NCBI GenBank assembly: GCA_905233465.1
Contig: CAJOEI010000023.1
Span: forward strand, 1-46,859
From: an uncultured Bacteroidaceae bacterium
GTDB lineage: Bacteria > Bacteroidota > Bacteroidia > Bacteroidales > Bacteroidaceae
Length of the DNA: 46,859 bases
Direction of reading: 5' to 3'
A model generated the notes under the pieces. It was not told the DNA's origin and searched no databases. It was given only the letters and a program-made list of their open reading frames with translations. The position numbers and the translations under genes were made by a program. Below, piece by piece: positions 17,436-25,947 of the stretch. The stretch's first letter is position 1. Every line of letters starts with the position of its first letter.

Positions 17436-18770
17436 ATGTCACGTTACAAGGCCACATTATTGGCATTGATGCTGACCGCATCGGTCGGCGCACAACAGAC
17501 TTGGACACTGCAGCAGTGTCTGGACTACGCCACAGAACATAACATTCAAGTACAGAAGAGCCGCATCAGCGAACAGGAGGCCGCCGAGAGCATGAAGCAA
17601 AGCCGTGCAGCGCTGTTTCCGTCGCTGTCGGCCTCAATGAACCAGAGCGTGGGCTACCGTCCGTTTCAGGAAGCCACGATGATGGTGCAGAACGGTATGG
17701 CCACAGCCTCAAACAACAAGGTCACAGAGAGCGGTTCATACGGTGTCAACGCCTCGTGGACCATCTGGGACGGCGGAGTGAACCGCAAGAACATTGAGGC
17801 AGCACGCCTATCAAGCGACATCGCTGCCACGCAGACGGCGCAGAGCCTGAACAGCATCCAGGAGCAGATAGCCCAGCTCTACGTGCAGATCCTCTATACC
17901 ACCGAGGCCAAGCGCGTCAACGAGAAGCTGGCCGAGACAGCTCAGCAGCAGTTGGACCGCGGTCGCGAACGCTTTGATGTCGGCGATCTGGCACGTGCCG
18001 ATGTGGCGCAGTTGGAGTCGCAGCTGGCACAGGCTCAGTATGACCTGGTGAATGCACAGTCGCAGATTGCCGGCTACAAGCGCCAGATGAAAGAACTGCT
18101 GCAACTCAGCATCACGCAGGATTTCGACATCGCCAGCGAGGAACTCGACGACGAGCGCGCTCTGGCCCTCATCCCCGACAAGCAGGAGGTGTATGATGCC
18201 GCCCTGCAGCAGCGGCCGGAGATACGCGCCGCAGAGCTGCAGACACAGAGTGCTGCATTGCAACTCGATATTGCCAAGCGCGGCTACCTGCCCACGATAG
18301 GCATGAGCGCCGGCATTGGTGACAGCCACTATTCTGGCAGCGACGATGCCTTGGGCGAGCAGATGAAGCGTAACCTCAATGGCAGCGTGGGCCTGAACGT
18401 CAGCGTGCCGATTTTCGACAACCGCCGCAACCGCACGGCAGTGGAGAAAGCTAAGCTGCAACGCACGTCAGCTCAGCTTGACCTGCTTGACAAGCAAACA
18501 GCCCTCGGCTCAACGATAGAGAACCTGTGGCTGCAGGCCACGACCTCACAGGAACGCTTCCGCGCTGCCAAGATAGCCGCTGAAAGTCAGGCAACTAACT
18601 ACGAGCTCATCAACGAACAGTTTAAGGCTGGATTGAAGAACATCGTCGACCTGCTGCAGGCCCGCGACAATATGCTGCAGGCACAGCAGAGCCGTCTGCA
18701 AAGCAAATACACCACCATCCTCAACACGCAGTTGCTGCGCTTCTACGAAGGTGGCGAGATAACGATGTAA
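17436..18770 (+). CDS. TolC-family outer-membrane efflux channel
   Basis: The 444-residue protein has a signal peptide (to ~20) and two copies of the OEP fold, with long coiled helices (SSDIAATQTAQSLNSIQEQIAQLYVQIL; ETAQQQLDRGRERFDVGDLARADVAQLESQLAQAQ) and the typical N-terminal WTLQQCLDYATEHN and late LINEQFKAGLKNIVDLLQARDNMLQAQ motifs. It forms the outer-membrane exit duct of a tripartite pump. It is the first gene of an operon with an adaptor and a split MacB pump (18796-21940), so it probably serves that pump. The length is normal for the family. Confidence 0.92.
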   Translation: MSRYKATLLALMLTASVGAQQTWTLQQCLDYATEHNIQVQKSRISEQEAAESMKQSRAALFPSLSASMNQSVGYRPFQEATMMVQNGMATASNNKVTESGSYGVNASWTIWDGGVNRKNIEAARLSSDIAATQTAQSLNSIQEQIAQLYVQILYTTEAKRVNEKLAETAQQQLDRGRERFDVGDLARADVAQLESQLAQAQYDLVNAQSQIAGYKRQMKELLQLSITQDFDIASEELDDERALALIPDKQEVYDAALQQRPEIRAAELQTQSAALQLDIAKRGYLPTIGMSAGIGDSHYSGSDDALGEQMKRNLNGSVGLNVSVPIFDNRRNRTAVEKAKLQRTSAQLDLLDKQTALGSTIENLWLQATTSQERFRAAKIAAESQATNYELINEQFKAGLKNIVDLLQARDNMLQAQQSRLQSKYTTILNTQLLRFYEGGEITM

Positions 18771-18795
18771 TCACTGATAATAAAGTCATTTATAT

Positions 18796-19968
18796 ATGTC
18801 ACGCAACACATTCAACATTTTACATTTCACATTCATTGTCGCAGCTGCGACAATGATGTCTTGCTCCAAGAAGCCTCAGACGGAGTACGAGACAACTACG
18901 GTGGAGAAGGGTAATGTCTCGACCACCGTCACCGCCACCGGCACCATCGAACCCGTCACGAGCGTGGAAGTGGGTACACAGGTCAGCGGCATAGTGTCGA
19001 AAATATACGTGGACTACAACAGCGTGGTGAAGGCTGGGCAGGTGATTGCCGAGCTCGACAAGACCAACCTCATCAGCACGCTGGCCAGCCAGCGCGCAAA
19101 CCTCACCAGCGCACAGAGCTCGCTGCAGTACCAGAAGGCTAACTACGAGCGCCAGAAGACGCTATACGACAAAGGCCTGATCTCGGCCAACGACTTTGAG
19201 CAGGCACGCCTGTCATACGTGCAGGCCGAGCAACAGGTGACCACGGCTCGTCAGAGCGTGAAGCGCGCCGAGACCGACTTGGGCTATGCCACCATCACCT
19301 CGCCCATCAATGGCGTGGTGCTCTCCAAGGCTGTGGAAGAGGGTCAGACCGTGGCTGCATCCTTCAGCACCCCGACGCTGTTCACCATAGCACAAGACCT
19401 GACGGACATGCGCGTTATTGCCGATATTGACGAGGCCGACATAGGCGAGGTGAAGGAGGGACAGCGCGTGAGCTTCGCCGTGGATGCATTCCCCAACGAC
19501 ACCTTCGAGGGCCAGGTCACGCAGGTGCGCCAGCAGGCCACAACGGAGAGCAATGTGGTGACTTATGAGGTGGTCATCAGTGCTCCCAATGCTGACCTCA
19601 AGCTCAAGCCTGGACTGACGGCCAATGTCACCATCTTCACGCTGGAGAAAAACGATGTACTCACAGTGAGCGCCAAGGCGCTGCGCTTCGCTCCCAATGA
19701 GGCCCTCATTGCCGAGGACGAGACGATTGAACCATGCGATGCCCCCCACAAGCTGTGGGTGCGCGAGGGCAAGGTGTTCAAGGCCATACCCGTTGAGGTG
19801 GGCGTCACCAACGGCACAATGACTGAGATTGTCAACGGCGTGAGTGCCGGCACTGTGGTGCTCGAGGATATGGTCTTCGGCGAGATGCCTGCAGCTGACG
19901 CCTCAACACAAAACCGCAGTCCCTTCATGCCAGGACCAAGGAATAACAACAAGAACCAGAAGAAATGA
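18796..19968 (+). CDS. MacA-like periplasmic adaptor (lipoprotein)
   Basis: The 390-residue membrane-fusion protein carries a lipobox-like MMSC (Cys23). Domains follow in the usual order: a beta-barrel/lipoyl half (VSTTVTATGTIEPVTSVEVGTQVSGIVSKIYVDYN), a coiled-coil hairpin (~85-155), the second lipoyl half (YATITSPINGVVLSKAVEEGQTV), then beta-barrel and membrane-proximal domains (GLTANVTIF, LWVREGKVFKAIPVEVG). It links the inner-membrane MacB pump to the TolC channel. Its signal peptide stretch NILHFTF is encoded by intergenic-type words (CATTTTACATTT), as in the porin at 26067. The stop overlaps the start of the ATPase gene (ATGA), which implies translational coupling. Confidence 0.9.
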   Translation: MSRNTFNILHFTFIVAAATMMSCSKKPQTEYETTTVEKGNVSTTVTATGTIEPVTSVEVGTQVSGIVSKIYVDYNSVVKAGQVIAELDKTNLISTLASQRANLTSAQSSLQYQKANYERQKTLYDKGLISANDFEQARLSYVQAEQQVTTARQSVKRAETDLGYATITSPINGVVLSKAVEEGQTVAASFSTPTLFTIAQDLTDMRVIADIDEADIGEVKEGQRVSFAVDAFPNDTFEGQVTQVRQQATTESNVVTYEVVISAPNADLKLKPGLTANVTIFTLEKNDVLTVSAKALRFAPNEALIAEDETIEPCDAPHKLWVREGKVFKAIPVEVGVTNGTMTEIVNGVSAGTVVLEDMVFGEMPAADASTQNRSPFMPGPRNNNKNQKK

Positions 19969-20717
19969 TGGAGAAGAAAGTCGTCATCGAATTGCAGGAC
20001 GTGCGGCGCGACTTCCAGGTGGGCTCAGAGACTGTGCATGCCTTGCGCGGAGTGTCGTTCAAGATTCATGAGGGTGAGTTTGTCACCATCATGGGCACAT
20101 CTGGCTCCGGCAAGTCGACGCTGTTGAACCAGTTGGGCTGTCTTGATACCCCCACAAGCGGCGAGTACTTTCTCGACGGCATCTCTGTGCGTACCATGCG
20201 CCGTGCGCAGCGTGCACGTCTGCGCAACCGCAAGATAGGCTTCGTGTTCCAGAACTACAACCTTCTGGCCAAGACCACCGCATTGGAGAACGTTGAGCTG
20301 CCCCTGATGTACAATACTAATTATAACGCGCGCGAGCGTCGTGCCGCTGCTGTGGCTGCGCTGCAAGCCGTGGGGCTGGGCGATCGCATGGAGCACAAGT
20401 CCAACCAGATGTCCGGCGGACAGATGCAGCGCGTGGCCATAGCGCGTGCGCTGGTTAACAACCCCGCCGTGATTCTTGCTGACGAGGCAACGGGTAACCT
20501 TGACACACGAACCAGCTTCGAGGTGCTGGTGCTGTTCCAGAAGCTGCATGCCGAAGGGCGCACCATCATCTTCGTGACACACAATCCCGAGATAGCACAG
20601 TACTCCAGCCGCAACATCGTGCTGCGCGACGGCAAGATACGCGAGGACGTGCAGAACAACAATATCCTCAGTGCTGCAGAAGCCCTTGCTGCCCTGCCGG
20701 CACCACAAGATGACTGA
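19965..20717 (+). CDS. MacB-type ABC transporter ATP-binding protein
   Basis: The 250-residue ATPase has Walker A (GTSGSGKS), Q-loop (FVFQNYNLL), signature (MSGGQMQR, with M in place of the usual L), Walker B (VILADEATGNLD) and H-switch (VTHN). It is the nucleotide-binding half of a split MacB; in Proteobacteria ATPase and permease are one chain, while in Bacteroidota they are usually separate, as here. It starts inside the stop codon of the adaptor gene (ATGA at 19965) and is followed by the permease after 2 bases. It drives efflux of a substrate that cannot be told from sequence, such as peptides, macrolides or lipoproteins. Confidence 0.93.
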   Translation: MMEKKVVIELQDVRRDFQVGSETVHALRGVSFKIHEGEFVTIMGTSGSGKSTLLNQLGCLDTPTSGEYFLDGISVRTMRRAQRARLRNRKIGFVFQNYNLLAKTTALENVELPLMYNTNYNARERRAAAVAALQAVGLGDRMEHKSNQMSGGQMQRVAIARALVNNPAVILADEATGNLDTRTSFEVLVLFQKLHAEGRTIIFVTHNPEIAQYSSRNIVLRDGKIREDVQNNNILSAAEALAALPAPQDD

Positions 20718-20719
20718 TT

Positions 20720-21940
20720 ATGAGTTATATAAATCTCTTCAAGATAGCATTCAAGGCCATATTGAGCAATAAATGGCGCAGTTTCTTGTCCATGCTGGGC
20801 ATCATCATCGGCGTGGCTGCCGTGATAGTGATGATGGCCATAGGCCAGGGCTCGAAGCAGAGCATACGCGAGGAGCTTGCCAAGCAAGGCACCAACCTGC
20901 TCACCATACGCCCGGGCGCTGATATGCGTGGCGGTGTGCGCATGGATCCGTCGGCCATGCAGACGCTGAAGCAGGCGGATTACGAGGCCATACAGAAAGA
21001 GGCCAAGTTCGTGAAGGGCATCTCGCCAGAGGTCACTACCAGCGGACAGGCTGTGTTCGGCTCCAACAACACCACCTCGACCTGCTATGGCGAGAGCCCC
21101 GACTACCTGACTATCAAGCTTTGGGACATCGAGGAAGGTGTCTGCTTCACCGAGGAAGACGTGAACAAGTCCGCCAAGGTGTGTATCGTGGGCCAGACCA
21201 TCGTCAAGGAACTATTCCCCAACGGTCAGGACCCCGTGGGTAAAAACATCCGTTTCAAGAACATACCTTTCCGCATCATCGGTGTGCTCAAGGGCAAGGG
21301 CTACAACACGTGGGGCATGGACCAGGACAACGTCATCATCGCACCATACACCACAGTGATGAAGCGTCTGGCAGCACAGACCCACTACAACAGCATCGTA
21401 TGCTCGGCCGTCACAGAGGAACTCAGTGACCAGGCCATAGAAGACCTGACGGCCATCCTGCGCCGCACCCACAAACTCAAGGACGGCGACGAAGACAACT
21501 TCACCATCCGCTCGCAGCAAGAGTTCATGGAGACGATGTCCTCGACGATGGACACCATCACTATCATCCTCGTCGTGGCGGCAGCATTCTCGCTGCTTGT
21601 GGCCGGCATAGGCATCATGAACATCATGCTCGTGAGCGTCACCGAGCGTACCAAGGAGATAGGTCTGCGCATGAGCGTGGGCGCACGTGGCACCGACATC
21701 CTCAACCAGTTCCTCATCGAAGCAACGTTGATTAGTGTCACAGGAGGCGTCTTCGGTGTGCTGGTCGGCGCGCTGCTGACATGGGGCTGCAACGCGCTCA
21801 TAGGCTATCCGGCTGTGATACCGATGTGGAGCGTCGTGGTCAGCTTCGTTGTCTGCGTCACCATCGGCATGGCCTTCGGCTACTTCCCCGCGCTAAAGGC
21901 CGCACGTCTTGACCCCATCGAAGCCATCCGATATGAATAA
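20720..21940 (+). CDS. MacB-type ABC transporter permease
   Basis: The 406-residue permease has a first helix within residues ~15-45 (FLSMLGIIIGVAAVIVMMAIGQG), a MacB periplasmic core domain (TNLLTIRPGADMRGG, VVGQTIVKELFPNGQDPVG, FRIIGVLKGKG), and three C-terminal helices with the coupling motif TERTKEIGLRMSVGAR and the closing KAARLDPIEAIRYE. These are diagnostic of the MacB_PCD/FtsX family, and the length is standard. With the adaptor and TolC protein it forms a complete tripartite exporter. Expression should follow the promoter at 17388. Confidence 0.93.
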   Translation: MSYINLFKIAFKAILSNKWRSFLSMLGIIIGVAAVIVMMAIGQGSKQSIREELAKQGTNLLTIRPGADMRGGVRMDPSAMQTLKQADYEAIQKEAKFVKGISPEVTTSGQAVFGSNNTTSTCYGESPDYLTIKLWDIEEGVCFTEEDVNKSAKVCIVGQTIVKELFPNGQDPVGKNIRFKNIPFRIIGVLKGKGYNTWGMDQDNVIIAPYTTVMKRLAAQTHYNSIVCSAVTEELSDQAIEDLTAILRRTHKLKDGDEDNFTIRSQQEFMETMSSTMDTITIILVVAAAFSLLVAGIGIMNIMLVSVTERTKEIGLRMSVGARGTDILNQFLIEATLISVTGGVFGVLVGALLTWGCNALIGYPAVIPMWSVVVSFVVCVTIGMAFGYFPALKAARLDPIEAIRYE

Positions 21941-21968
21941 ATGCTATCAAACAAAAACACAATAAGCT

Positions 21969-22640
21969 ATGAAAAAACTCATCATCACATTGTTGCTTCT
22001 GCCCATTGCCGTGGGCGCTATGGCAGATCTGTTGCCCATACGTGACCCACAGGTCCAGAAACCCGTGGAAACACCTGACAGCAAGTATATGGCCGGTGCT
22101 GTGCCTGAGAAGGATGGCATAGTGACCTTCACTCGCAGCTTCCGTGTTGCCAACAAGTCGCAGGCTGAGATATATGCCGTCATCAACAACTATGTCAAGG
22201 GCCTTGTGGCTGCCGCACGTCAGGACCTGCGCACACGCATCATCAGCGACGACCCTGCCCAAGGCGAGGTGGTGGCTAAGGTGGAGGAAATCATGACATT
22301 CAAGAAGAAGTTCCTCAACTGGGACCACACCTATTTCCGCTATCTCATCTCCGCGAAGTGCGAGGGCCAGCGTGTGACGATGACCATAACACAGATTTCT
22401 TACTACTATAACTTCGACCAGGAGGGTAGTGGGGGCGAGGAGTATCGTGCCGAGGAATGGATCAGCGACAAGGTTGCCATCAACAAGAAAGGCACCAAGC
22501 TCTATCCCCGCAGTGGTAAGTTCCGTCGCAAGACCATCGACCGCGTCGACGAGATTTTTGCCGGTGCTAAGGCCGCCTTTAGTGGTGAGGAAGAGGTCAT
22601 CATCAAGCGCGTAAAACAGTCTAATGTTATTGACGAATGA
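21969..22640 (+). CDS. DUF4468-like exported protein
   Basis: The 223-residue product has a signal peptide (MKKLIITLLLLPIAVGAMA). Its mature part resembles the DUF4468 (TBP-like fold) family of Bacteroidales: VTFTRSFRVANKSQAEIYAVINNYV near the start, a central MTFKKKFLNWDHTYFRYLISAKCEGQRVTMTITQISYYY, and a basic C-terminus. The molecular function of that family is unknown; the proteins are periplasmic or envelope associated. The gene lies 28 bases after the MacB permease on the same strand and ends before a strong hairpin, so it belongs to the efflux operon. The family call rests on pattern memory. Confidence 0.75.
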   Translation: MKKLIITLLLLPIAVGAMADLLPIRDPQVQKPVETPDSKYMAGAVPEKDGIVTFTRSFRVANKSQAEIYAVINNYVKGLVAAARQDLRTRIISDDPAQGEVVAKVEEIMTFKKKFLNWDHTYFRYLISAKCEGQRVTMTITQISYYYNFDQEGSGGEEYRAEEWISDKVAINKKGTKLYPRSGKFRRKTIDRVDEIFAGAKAAFSGEEEVIIKRVKQSNVIDE

Positions 22641-22665
22641 ACGCTTAGATTCTTATTTTATGCTA

Positions 22666-22707
22666 AAAATGTCGGGTGAAATGTTATTTACCCGACATTT
22701 TAGTTTT
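22666..22707. terminator. Intrinsic terminator after the efflux operon
   Basis: A perfect 12-bp stem, AAAATGTCGGGT (22666-22677) and ACCCGACATTTT (22690-22701), with a 12-base loop, is followed by AGTTTT. It begins 26 bases after the DUF4468 stop codon, and its arms begin and end in A and T runs, so it could work on both strands. Confidence 0.85.
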
Positions 22708-22726
22708 ATATTTGCCTGAAATGCTG

Positions 22727-22734
22727 TAACTTTG
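22727..22734 (+). promoter_or_regulatory. -7 promoter box with a very short leader
   Basis: TAACTTTG matches TAnnTTTG. The ATG of the TPR gene is at 22744, only nine bases past the box, so the transcript would have a leader of just a few bases. This box also excludes the upstream TTG at 22732 as a real start. Confidence 0.65.
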
Positions 22735-22743
22735 CGCCCCGAA

Positions 22744-22953
22744 ATGAACGACCGAGCATCCGAAAGCCATCAGGCGCGTGCCGCTGCTCTCTATGCCGAA
22801 GGCAATGAGCTGCGCCGCCAGCAACGCTGGGGTGAGGCAATGAATGCCTACGAACAGGCTGCCGCCCTCGACCCCGACAGTCCCGCTGTGCACGCACGCC
22901 AGATGCTCGTCCAGATCATGGAATTCTATAACAAGGACCAATATAACCCGTAA
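22744..22953 (+). CDS. Small tetratricopeptide-repeat protein
   Basis: The 69-residue product contains one full TPR unit (AAALYAEGNELRRQQRWGEAMNAYEQAAALDPDSPAVHARQ) and a short tail ending FYNKDQYNP. It has no signal peptide and should be cytoplasmic. Small TPR proteins of this kind are found upstream of 2-oxoacid oxidoreductase genes in Bacteroidales, as here: the ferredoxin gene follows after 10 bases. It may help assembly of the oxidoreductase; that is inference. The ATG at 22744 was chosen because the promoter box ends only nine bases before it. Confidence 0.8.
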   Translation: MNDRASESHQARAAALYAEGNELRRQQRWGEAMNAYEQAAALDPDSPAVHARQMLVQIMEFYNKDQYNP

Positions 22954-22963
22954 CACCAACAAC

Positions 22964-23194
22964 ATGGCAAAAATCAAAGGAGCTGTCGTCGTCAACACCG
23001 AGCGCTGCAAGGGTTGCAGCCTCTGTGTGGAGGCCTGTCCGCTCAACCTGCTACAGTTGGCTGACAAGATGGTCAACCGACGCGGATACAGATATGTGGA
23101 GCAGATCAATGCTGAGGCTTGCACCGGATGCACCTCATGTGCAATAGTCTGCCCGGATGCCTGCATCACTGTCTATCGTAAAAAGATTGATTAG
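22964..23194 (+). CDS. 2-oxoacid:ferredoxin oxidoreductase delta subunit (2x[4Fe-4S] ferredoxin)
   Basis: The 76-residue protein carries two [4Fe-4S] motifs, CKGCSLCVEACP and CTGCTSCAIVCP, in the normal ferredoxin spacing. It transfers electrons between the thiamine-diphosphate site of the oxidoreductase and external ferredoxin. The ATG at 22964 (MAKIKGAVVV) was chosen over a longer in-frame reading that would overlap the TPR gene out of frame. The alpha subunit gene follows after 6 bases. Length and position in the operon match other Bacteroidales. Confidence 0.92.
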   Translation: MAKIKGAVVVNTERCKGCSLCVEACPLNLLQLADKMVNRRGYRYVEQINAEACTGCTSCAIVCPDACITVYRKKID

Positions 23195-23200
23195 ATTATT

Positions 23201-24286
23201 ATGGAAAAACAGGAAATAACCTTGATGAAGGGTAACGAGGCCATCGCCCATGCCGCCATACGCTGCGGCTGCGACGGCTACTTCGGTTATCCCATCACCC
23301 CGCAAAGCGAGATCCTCGAGACGCTGGCAGCCGAGAAGCCGTGGGAGACCACTGGCATGGTAGTGCTGCAGGCCGAGAGCGAGGTGGCCAGTATCAATAT
23401 GCTCTATGGCGGCGGCGGAGCCGGCAAGCGCGTGATGACCAGCAGCAGCAGCCCCGGTGTGGCGCTGATGCAGGAGGGCTTCGCGTATATGGCCGGAGCC
23501 GAGATCCCCGGCCTCATCGTCAACGTGCAGCGTGGCGGCCCAGGTTTGGGCACCATTCAGCCGTCACAGGGCGACTACTTCCAGGCCACTCGCGGCGGTG
23601 GCAACGGCGACTACAACGTCATCGTGCTTGCACCAGCCAGCGTGCAGGAGATGGCCGACTTTGTCGACCTCGCCTTTGAGCTTAGTTTCAAGTGGCGCAC
23701 ACCGGCGATGATACTCTCTGACGGCGTCATCGGACAGATGATGGAGAAAGTGGTGCTGCCGCCATTCAAGCCCCGCCGCACCGACGAGGAAGTCATTCGC
23801 CAGTGCCCCTGGGCTTCGACTGGTAAGACAGCTGACCGCAAACGCAACATCATCACCTCTCTCGAACTCGACCCGCGCGTGATGGAGAAGCACAACCTCC
23901 ACCTGCAGGAGAAGTACGCTCAGATTCGCGAGACAGAGGTGCGCTACGAAGAGAAGCTGACCGAAGATGCAGAATACCTCATTGTCGCATTCGGTTCGGC
24001 TGCACGCATAGCACAGAAGACCATCAGCGAGCTGCGTGCTCAAGGCATTCGCGTTGGTCTGCTGCGCCCCATCACCCTTTGGCCGTTCCCCTACAAGCGC
24101 ATCACCGAGCTGGCCGCACAGGTCAAGGGCATACTCTCGTTCGAGATCAATGCCGGCCAGATGGTGCAGGACATCCGCATCGCCGTCGAAGGCCGCACGC
24201 CCGTGGCCCACTATGGCAAGATGGGCGGCATCGTGCCCACACCCGAGGAAGTCGCCACAGCCCTCACGGAAAAGCTTCTCAAGTAA
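23201..24286 (+). CDS. vorB: 2-oxoacid:ferredoxin oxidoreductase alpha subunit (VorB-type)
   Basis: The 361-residue subunit has the pyrimidine-binding domain (GNEAIAHAAIRCGCDGYFGYPITPQSEI) with the usual LQAESEVASINMLYGGGGAGKRVMTSSSSPG stretch, and a C-terminal domain ending in the AHYGKMGGIVPTPEEV motif. It forms the thiamine-diphosphate enzyme that oxidatively decarboxylates branched-chain 2-oxoacids (or 2-oxoglutarate) to acyl-CoA, or runs in the reductive direction, using ferredoxin. Substrate choice between VorB and KorA types cannot be decided from sequence alone; the compact length fits proteins annotated VorB in Bacteroides. It sits between the ferredoxin subunit and a small membrane protein. 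Confidence 0.88.
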   Translation: MEKQEITLMKGNEAIAHAAIRCGCDGYFGYPITPQSEILETLAAEKPWETTGMVVLQAESEVASINMLYGGGGAGKRVMTSSSSPGVALMQEGFAYMAGAEIPGLIVNVQRGGPGLGTIQPSQGDYFQATRGGGNGDYNVIVLAPASVQEMADFVDLAFELSFKWRTPAMILSDGVIGQMMEKVVLPPFKPRRTDEEVIRQCPWASTGKTADRKRNIITSLELDPRVMEKHNLHLQEKYAQIRETEVRYEEKLTEDAEYLIVAFGSAARIAQKTISELRAQGIRVGLLRPITLWPFPYKRITELAAQVKGILSFEINAGQMVQDIRIAVEGRTPVAHYGKMGGIVPTPEEVATALTEKLLK

Positions 24287-24298
24287 TACAACAGATCA

Positions 24299-24469
24299 AT
24301 GGACTATCCCCAGCTCCGCAACACCCTCAACACCATCTTCCTCTTGATGGCTCTCATCGGTGTCGTCGCCTACTTCGCCTTTCCTGCCCACCACATCGTG
24401 GGTCTGGTCATCATAGGCGTGGCGATGGTGGTGAAGATAGTGGAATTCTTTATCCGCTTTATGTTCTGA
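24299..24469 (+). CDS. Small two-helix membrane protein inside the oxidoreductase operon
   Basis: This 56-residue reading frame (start ATG 24299, stop TGA 24467-24469) fills the gap between the alpha and beta subunit genes almost exactly: 12 bases on each side. It encodes two hydrophobic helices (TIFLLMALIGVVAYFAF and IVGLVIIGVAMVVKIVEFF) joined by PAHH. The reading direction, tight packing and clean membrane pattern support a real gene. It could tether the soluble enzyme to the membrane, which would be unusual for this enzyme class. No known family is recognised. Confidence 0.75.
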   Translation: MDYPQLRNTLNTIFLLMALIGVVAYFAFPAHHIVGLVIIGVAMVVKIVEFFIRFMF

Positions 24470-24481
24470 GACACACGCACA

Positions 24482-25249
24482 ATGGAAAACAACACAATCA
24501 TATCCCCCGAAAACATCGTCTATCAGAAACCAGCTCTGATGAACGACAATCACATGCACTACTGCCCGGGTTGTTCCCACGGTGTGGTGCATAAGCTCGT
24601 CGCCGAGGTCATCGAGGAGATGGGCATGACGGATAAGGCCGTGGGCATCTCGCCCGTGGGCTGTGCCGTCTTTGCATACAACTACATCGACATCGACTGG
24701 CAGGAAGCTGCCCACGGGCGTGCACCGGCCATCGCCAGCGCCATCAAGCGACTGTGGCCCGACCGCCTCGTGTTCACATACCAAGGCGACGGCGACCTCG
24801 CATGCATCGGCACAGCAGAGAGCATACACGCTCTCAACCGCGGCGAGAACATCACCATCATCTTCATCAACAACGCCATCTACGGTATGACAGGCGGACA
24901 GATGGCACCCACAACGCTCATGGGCATGAAGACATCCACATGTCCCTATGGCCGCCAGTCGGACCTGCACGGTTTCCCCCTGAAGTTTGCTGACATCGCA
25001 GCACAGCTCGAGGGCACATGCTATGTCACACGTCAGAGCGTCCACACCGTGGCTGCCATACGCAAGGCCAAGCGTGCCATACGTCAGGCCTTTGAGAACT
25101 CGATGGCTGGACGTGGCTCATCGCTCGTGGAGATCGTGTCCACATGCAGCAGCGGATGGAAGATGACAGCCATCGAAGCCAACCGCTGGATGGAAGAGCA
25201 CATGCATCCCTTCTATCCCCTTGGCGACATCAAGAACACAACTGTTTAA
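24482..25249 (+). CDS. 2-oxoacid:ferredoxin oxidoreductase beta subunit (ThDP-binding)
   Basis: The 255-residue subunit contains the thiamine-diphosphate signature: YCPGCSHGVVHKL at the N-terminus, YQGDGDLACIGTAESIHALNRG followed by ITIIFINNAIYGMTGGQMAPTT (the GDGD and NN pair that hold Mg2+ and ThDP), and the late EIVSTCSSGWKM. It forms the catalytic site together with the alpha subunit. Its gene follows the small membrane protein by 12 bases; the gamma gene is separated by 146 bases of octamer repeats. Confidence 0.92.
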   Translation: MENNTIISPENIVYQKPALMNDNHMHYCPGCSHGVVHKLVAEVIEEMGMTDKAVGISPVGCAVFAYNYIDIDWQEAAHGRAPAIASAIKRLWPDRLVFTYQGDGDLACIGTAESIHALNRGENITIIFINNAIYGMTGGQMAPTTLMGMKTSTCPYGRQSDLHGFPLKFADIAAQLEGTCYVTRQSVHTVAAIRKAKRAIRQAFENSMAGRGSSLVEIVSTCSSGWKMTAIEANRWMEEHMHPFYPLGDIKNTTV

Positions 25250-25267
25250 CTTATTTACAATTTACAC

Positions 25268-25392
25268 ATTTACAATTAGCAATCGTAAAATTGTAAAATT
25301 GTCAAATATATTGGATCGTAGAATTGTATAATTGTAAAATTGTCAAATATATAGGATTGTAAAATCGTAAAATCGTAAAATCGTAAAATCAA
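25268..25392. repeat. CGTAAAAT/TGTAAAAT octamer array between beta and gamma genes
   Basis: The 146-base gap holds about ten copies of the 8-base word (C/T)GTAAAAT with GTCAAATATAT spacers, ending four bases from the gamma start codon region with four near-perfect CGTAAAAT units. No promoter or hairpin is clear. The same word family precedes the TssR-like gene and lies around 26040-26056. Confidence 0.7.
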
Positions 25393-25395
25393 TTC

Positions 25396-25935
25396 ATGAC
25401 TCAAGAAATCATTATAGCTGGCTTCGGCGGACAAGGCGTGCTCTCAATGGGCAAGATATTGGCCTACAGCGCACTCATGGAGGGCAAGGAAGTGTCGTGG
25501 ATGCCGGCCTACGGCCCAGAGCAGCGCGGCGGCACAGCCAACGTGACTGTGATAGTGAGCGACGAGCCCATATCCTCGCCCATCCTCAGCACCTACGACA
25601 CCGCCGTGATACTCAACCAGCCGTCCTTAGAGCGCTTCGAACCGCTCATCAAGCCCGGAGGCACACTCATATACGATGGCTATGGCATCAGCATACCCCC
25701 ACATCGCACAGACATCAACATCTATCAGATTAGCGCAATGGATGCTGCTGCCGAGATGGGCAACCCAAAGGGTTTCAACATGATAGTCCTCGGCGGACTG
25801 CTCGCTGTGCACCCCATCGTACAGATTGAGAACGTAGTCAAGGCCCTGCGCAAGACGCTGCCCGAACGCCATCAGCACCTCATCCCAGCCAACGAAGAAG
25901 CGTTGCGCAAGGGAATGGAAATCATCAAATCGTAA
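25396..25935 (+). CDS. 2-oxoacid:ferredoxin oxidoreductase gamma subunit
   Basis: The 179-residue subunit begins with the typical EIIIAGFGGQGVLSMGKILAYSA and contains WMPAYGPEQRGGTANVTVIVSD and SPILSTYDTAVILNQPSLERF, diagnostic of the POR/KOR gamma domain. It completes a four-subunit enzyme (delta, alpha, beta, gamma) in the order common in Bacteroidales. The length is normal. The start ATG at 25396 follows directly on the octamer array. Confidence 0.92.
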   Translation: MTQEIIIAGFGGQGVLSMGKILAYSALMEGKEVSWMPAYGPEQRGGTANVTVIVSDEPISSPILSTYDTAVILNQPSLERFEPLIKPGGTLIYDGYGISIPPHRTDINIYQISAMDAAAEMGNPKGFNMIVLGGLLAVHPIVQIENVVKALRKTLPERHQHLIPANEEALRKGMEIIKS

Positions 25936-25947
25936 AATCAAGTTTTA

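Noticed and set aside
22732..22743. TTG start for the TPR gene
   Set aside because: The TTG is part of the -7 promoter box TAACTTTG; ATG 22744 is the start.
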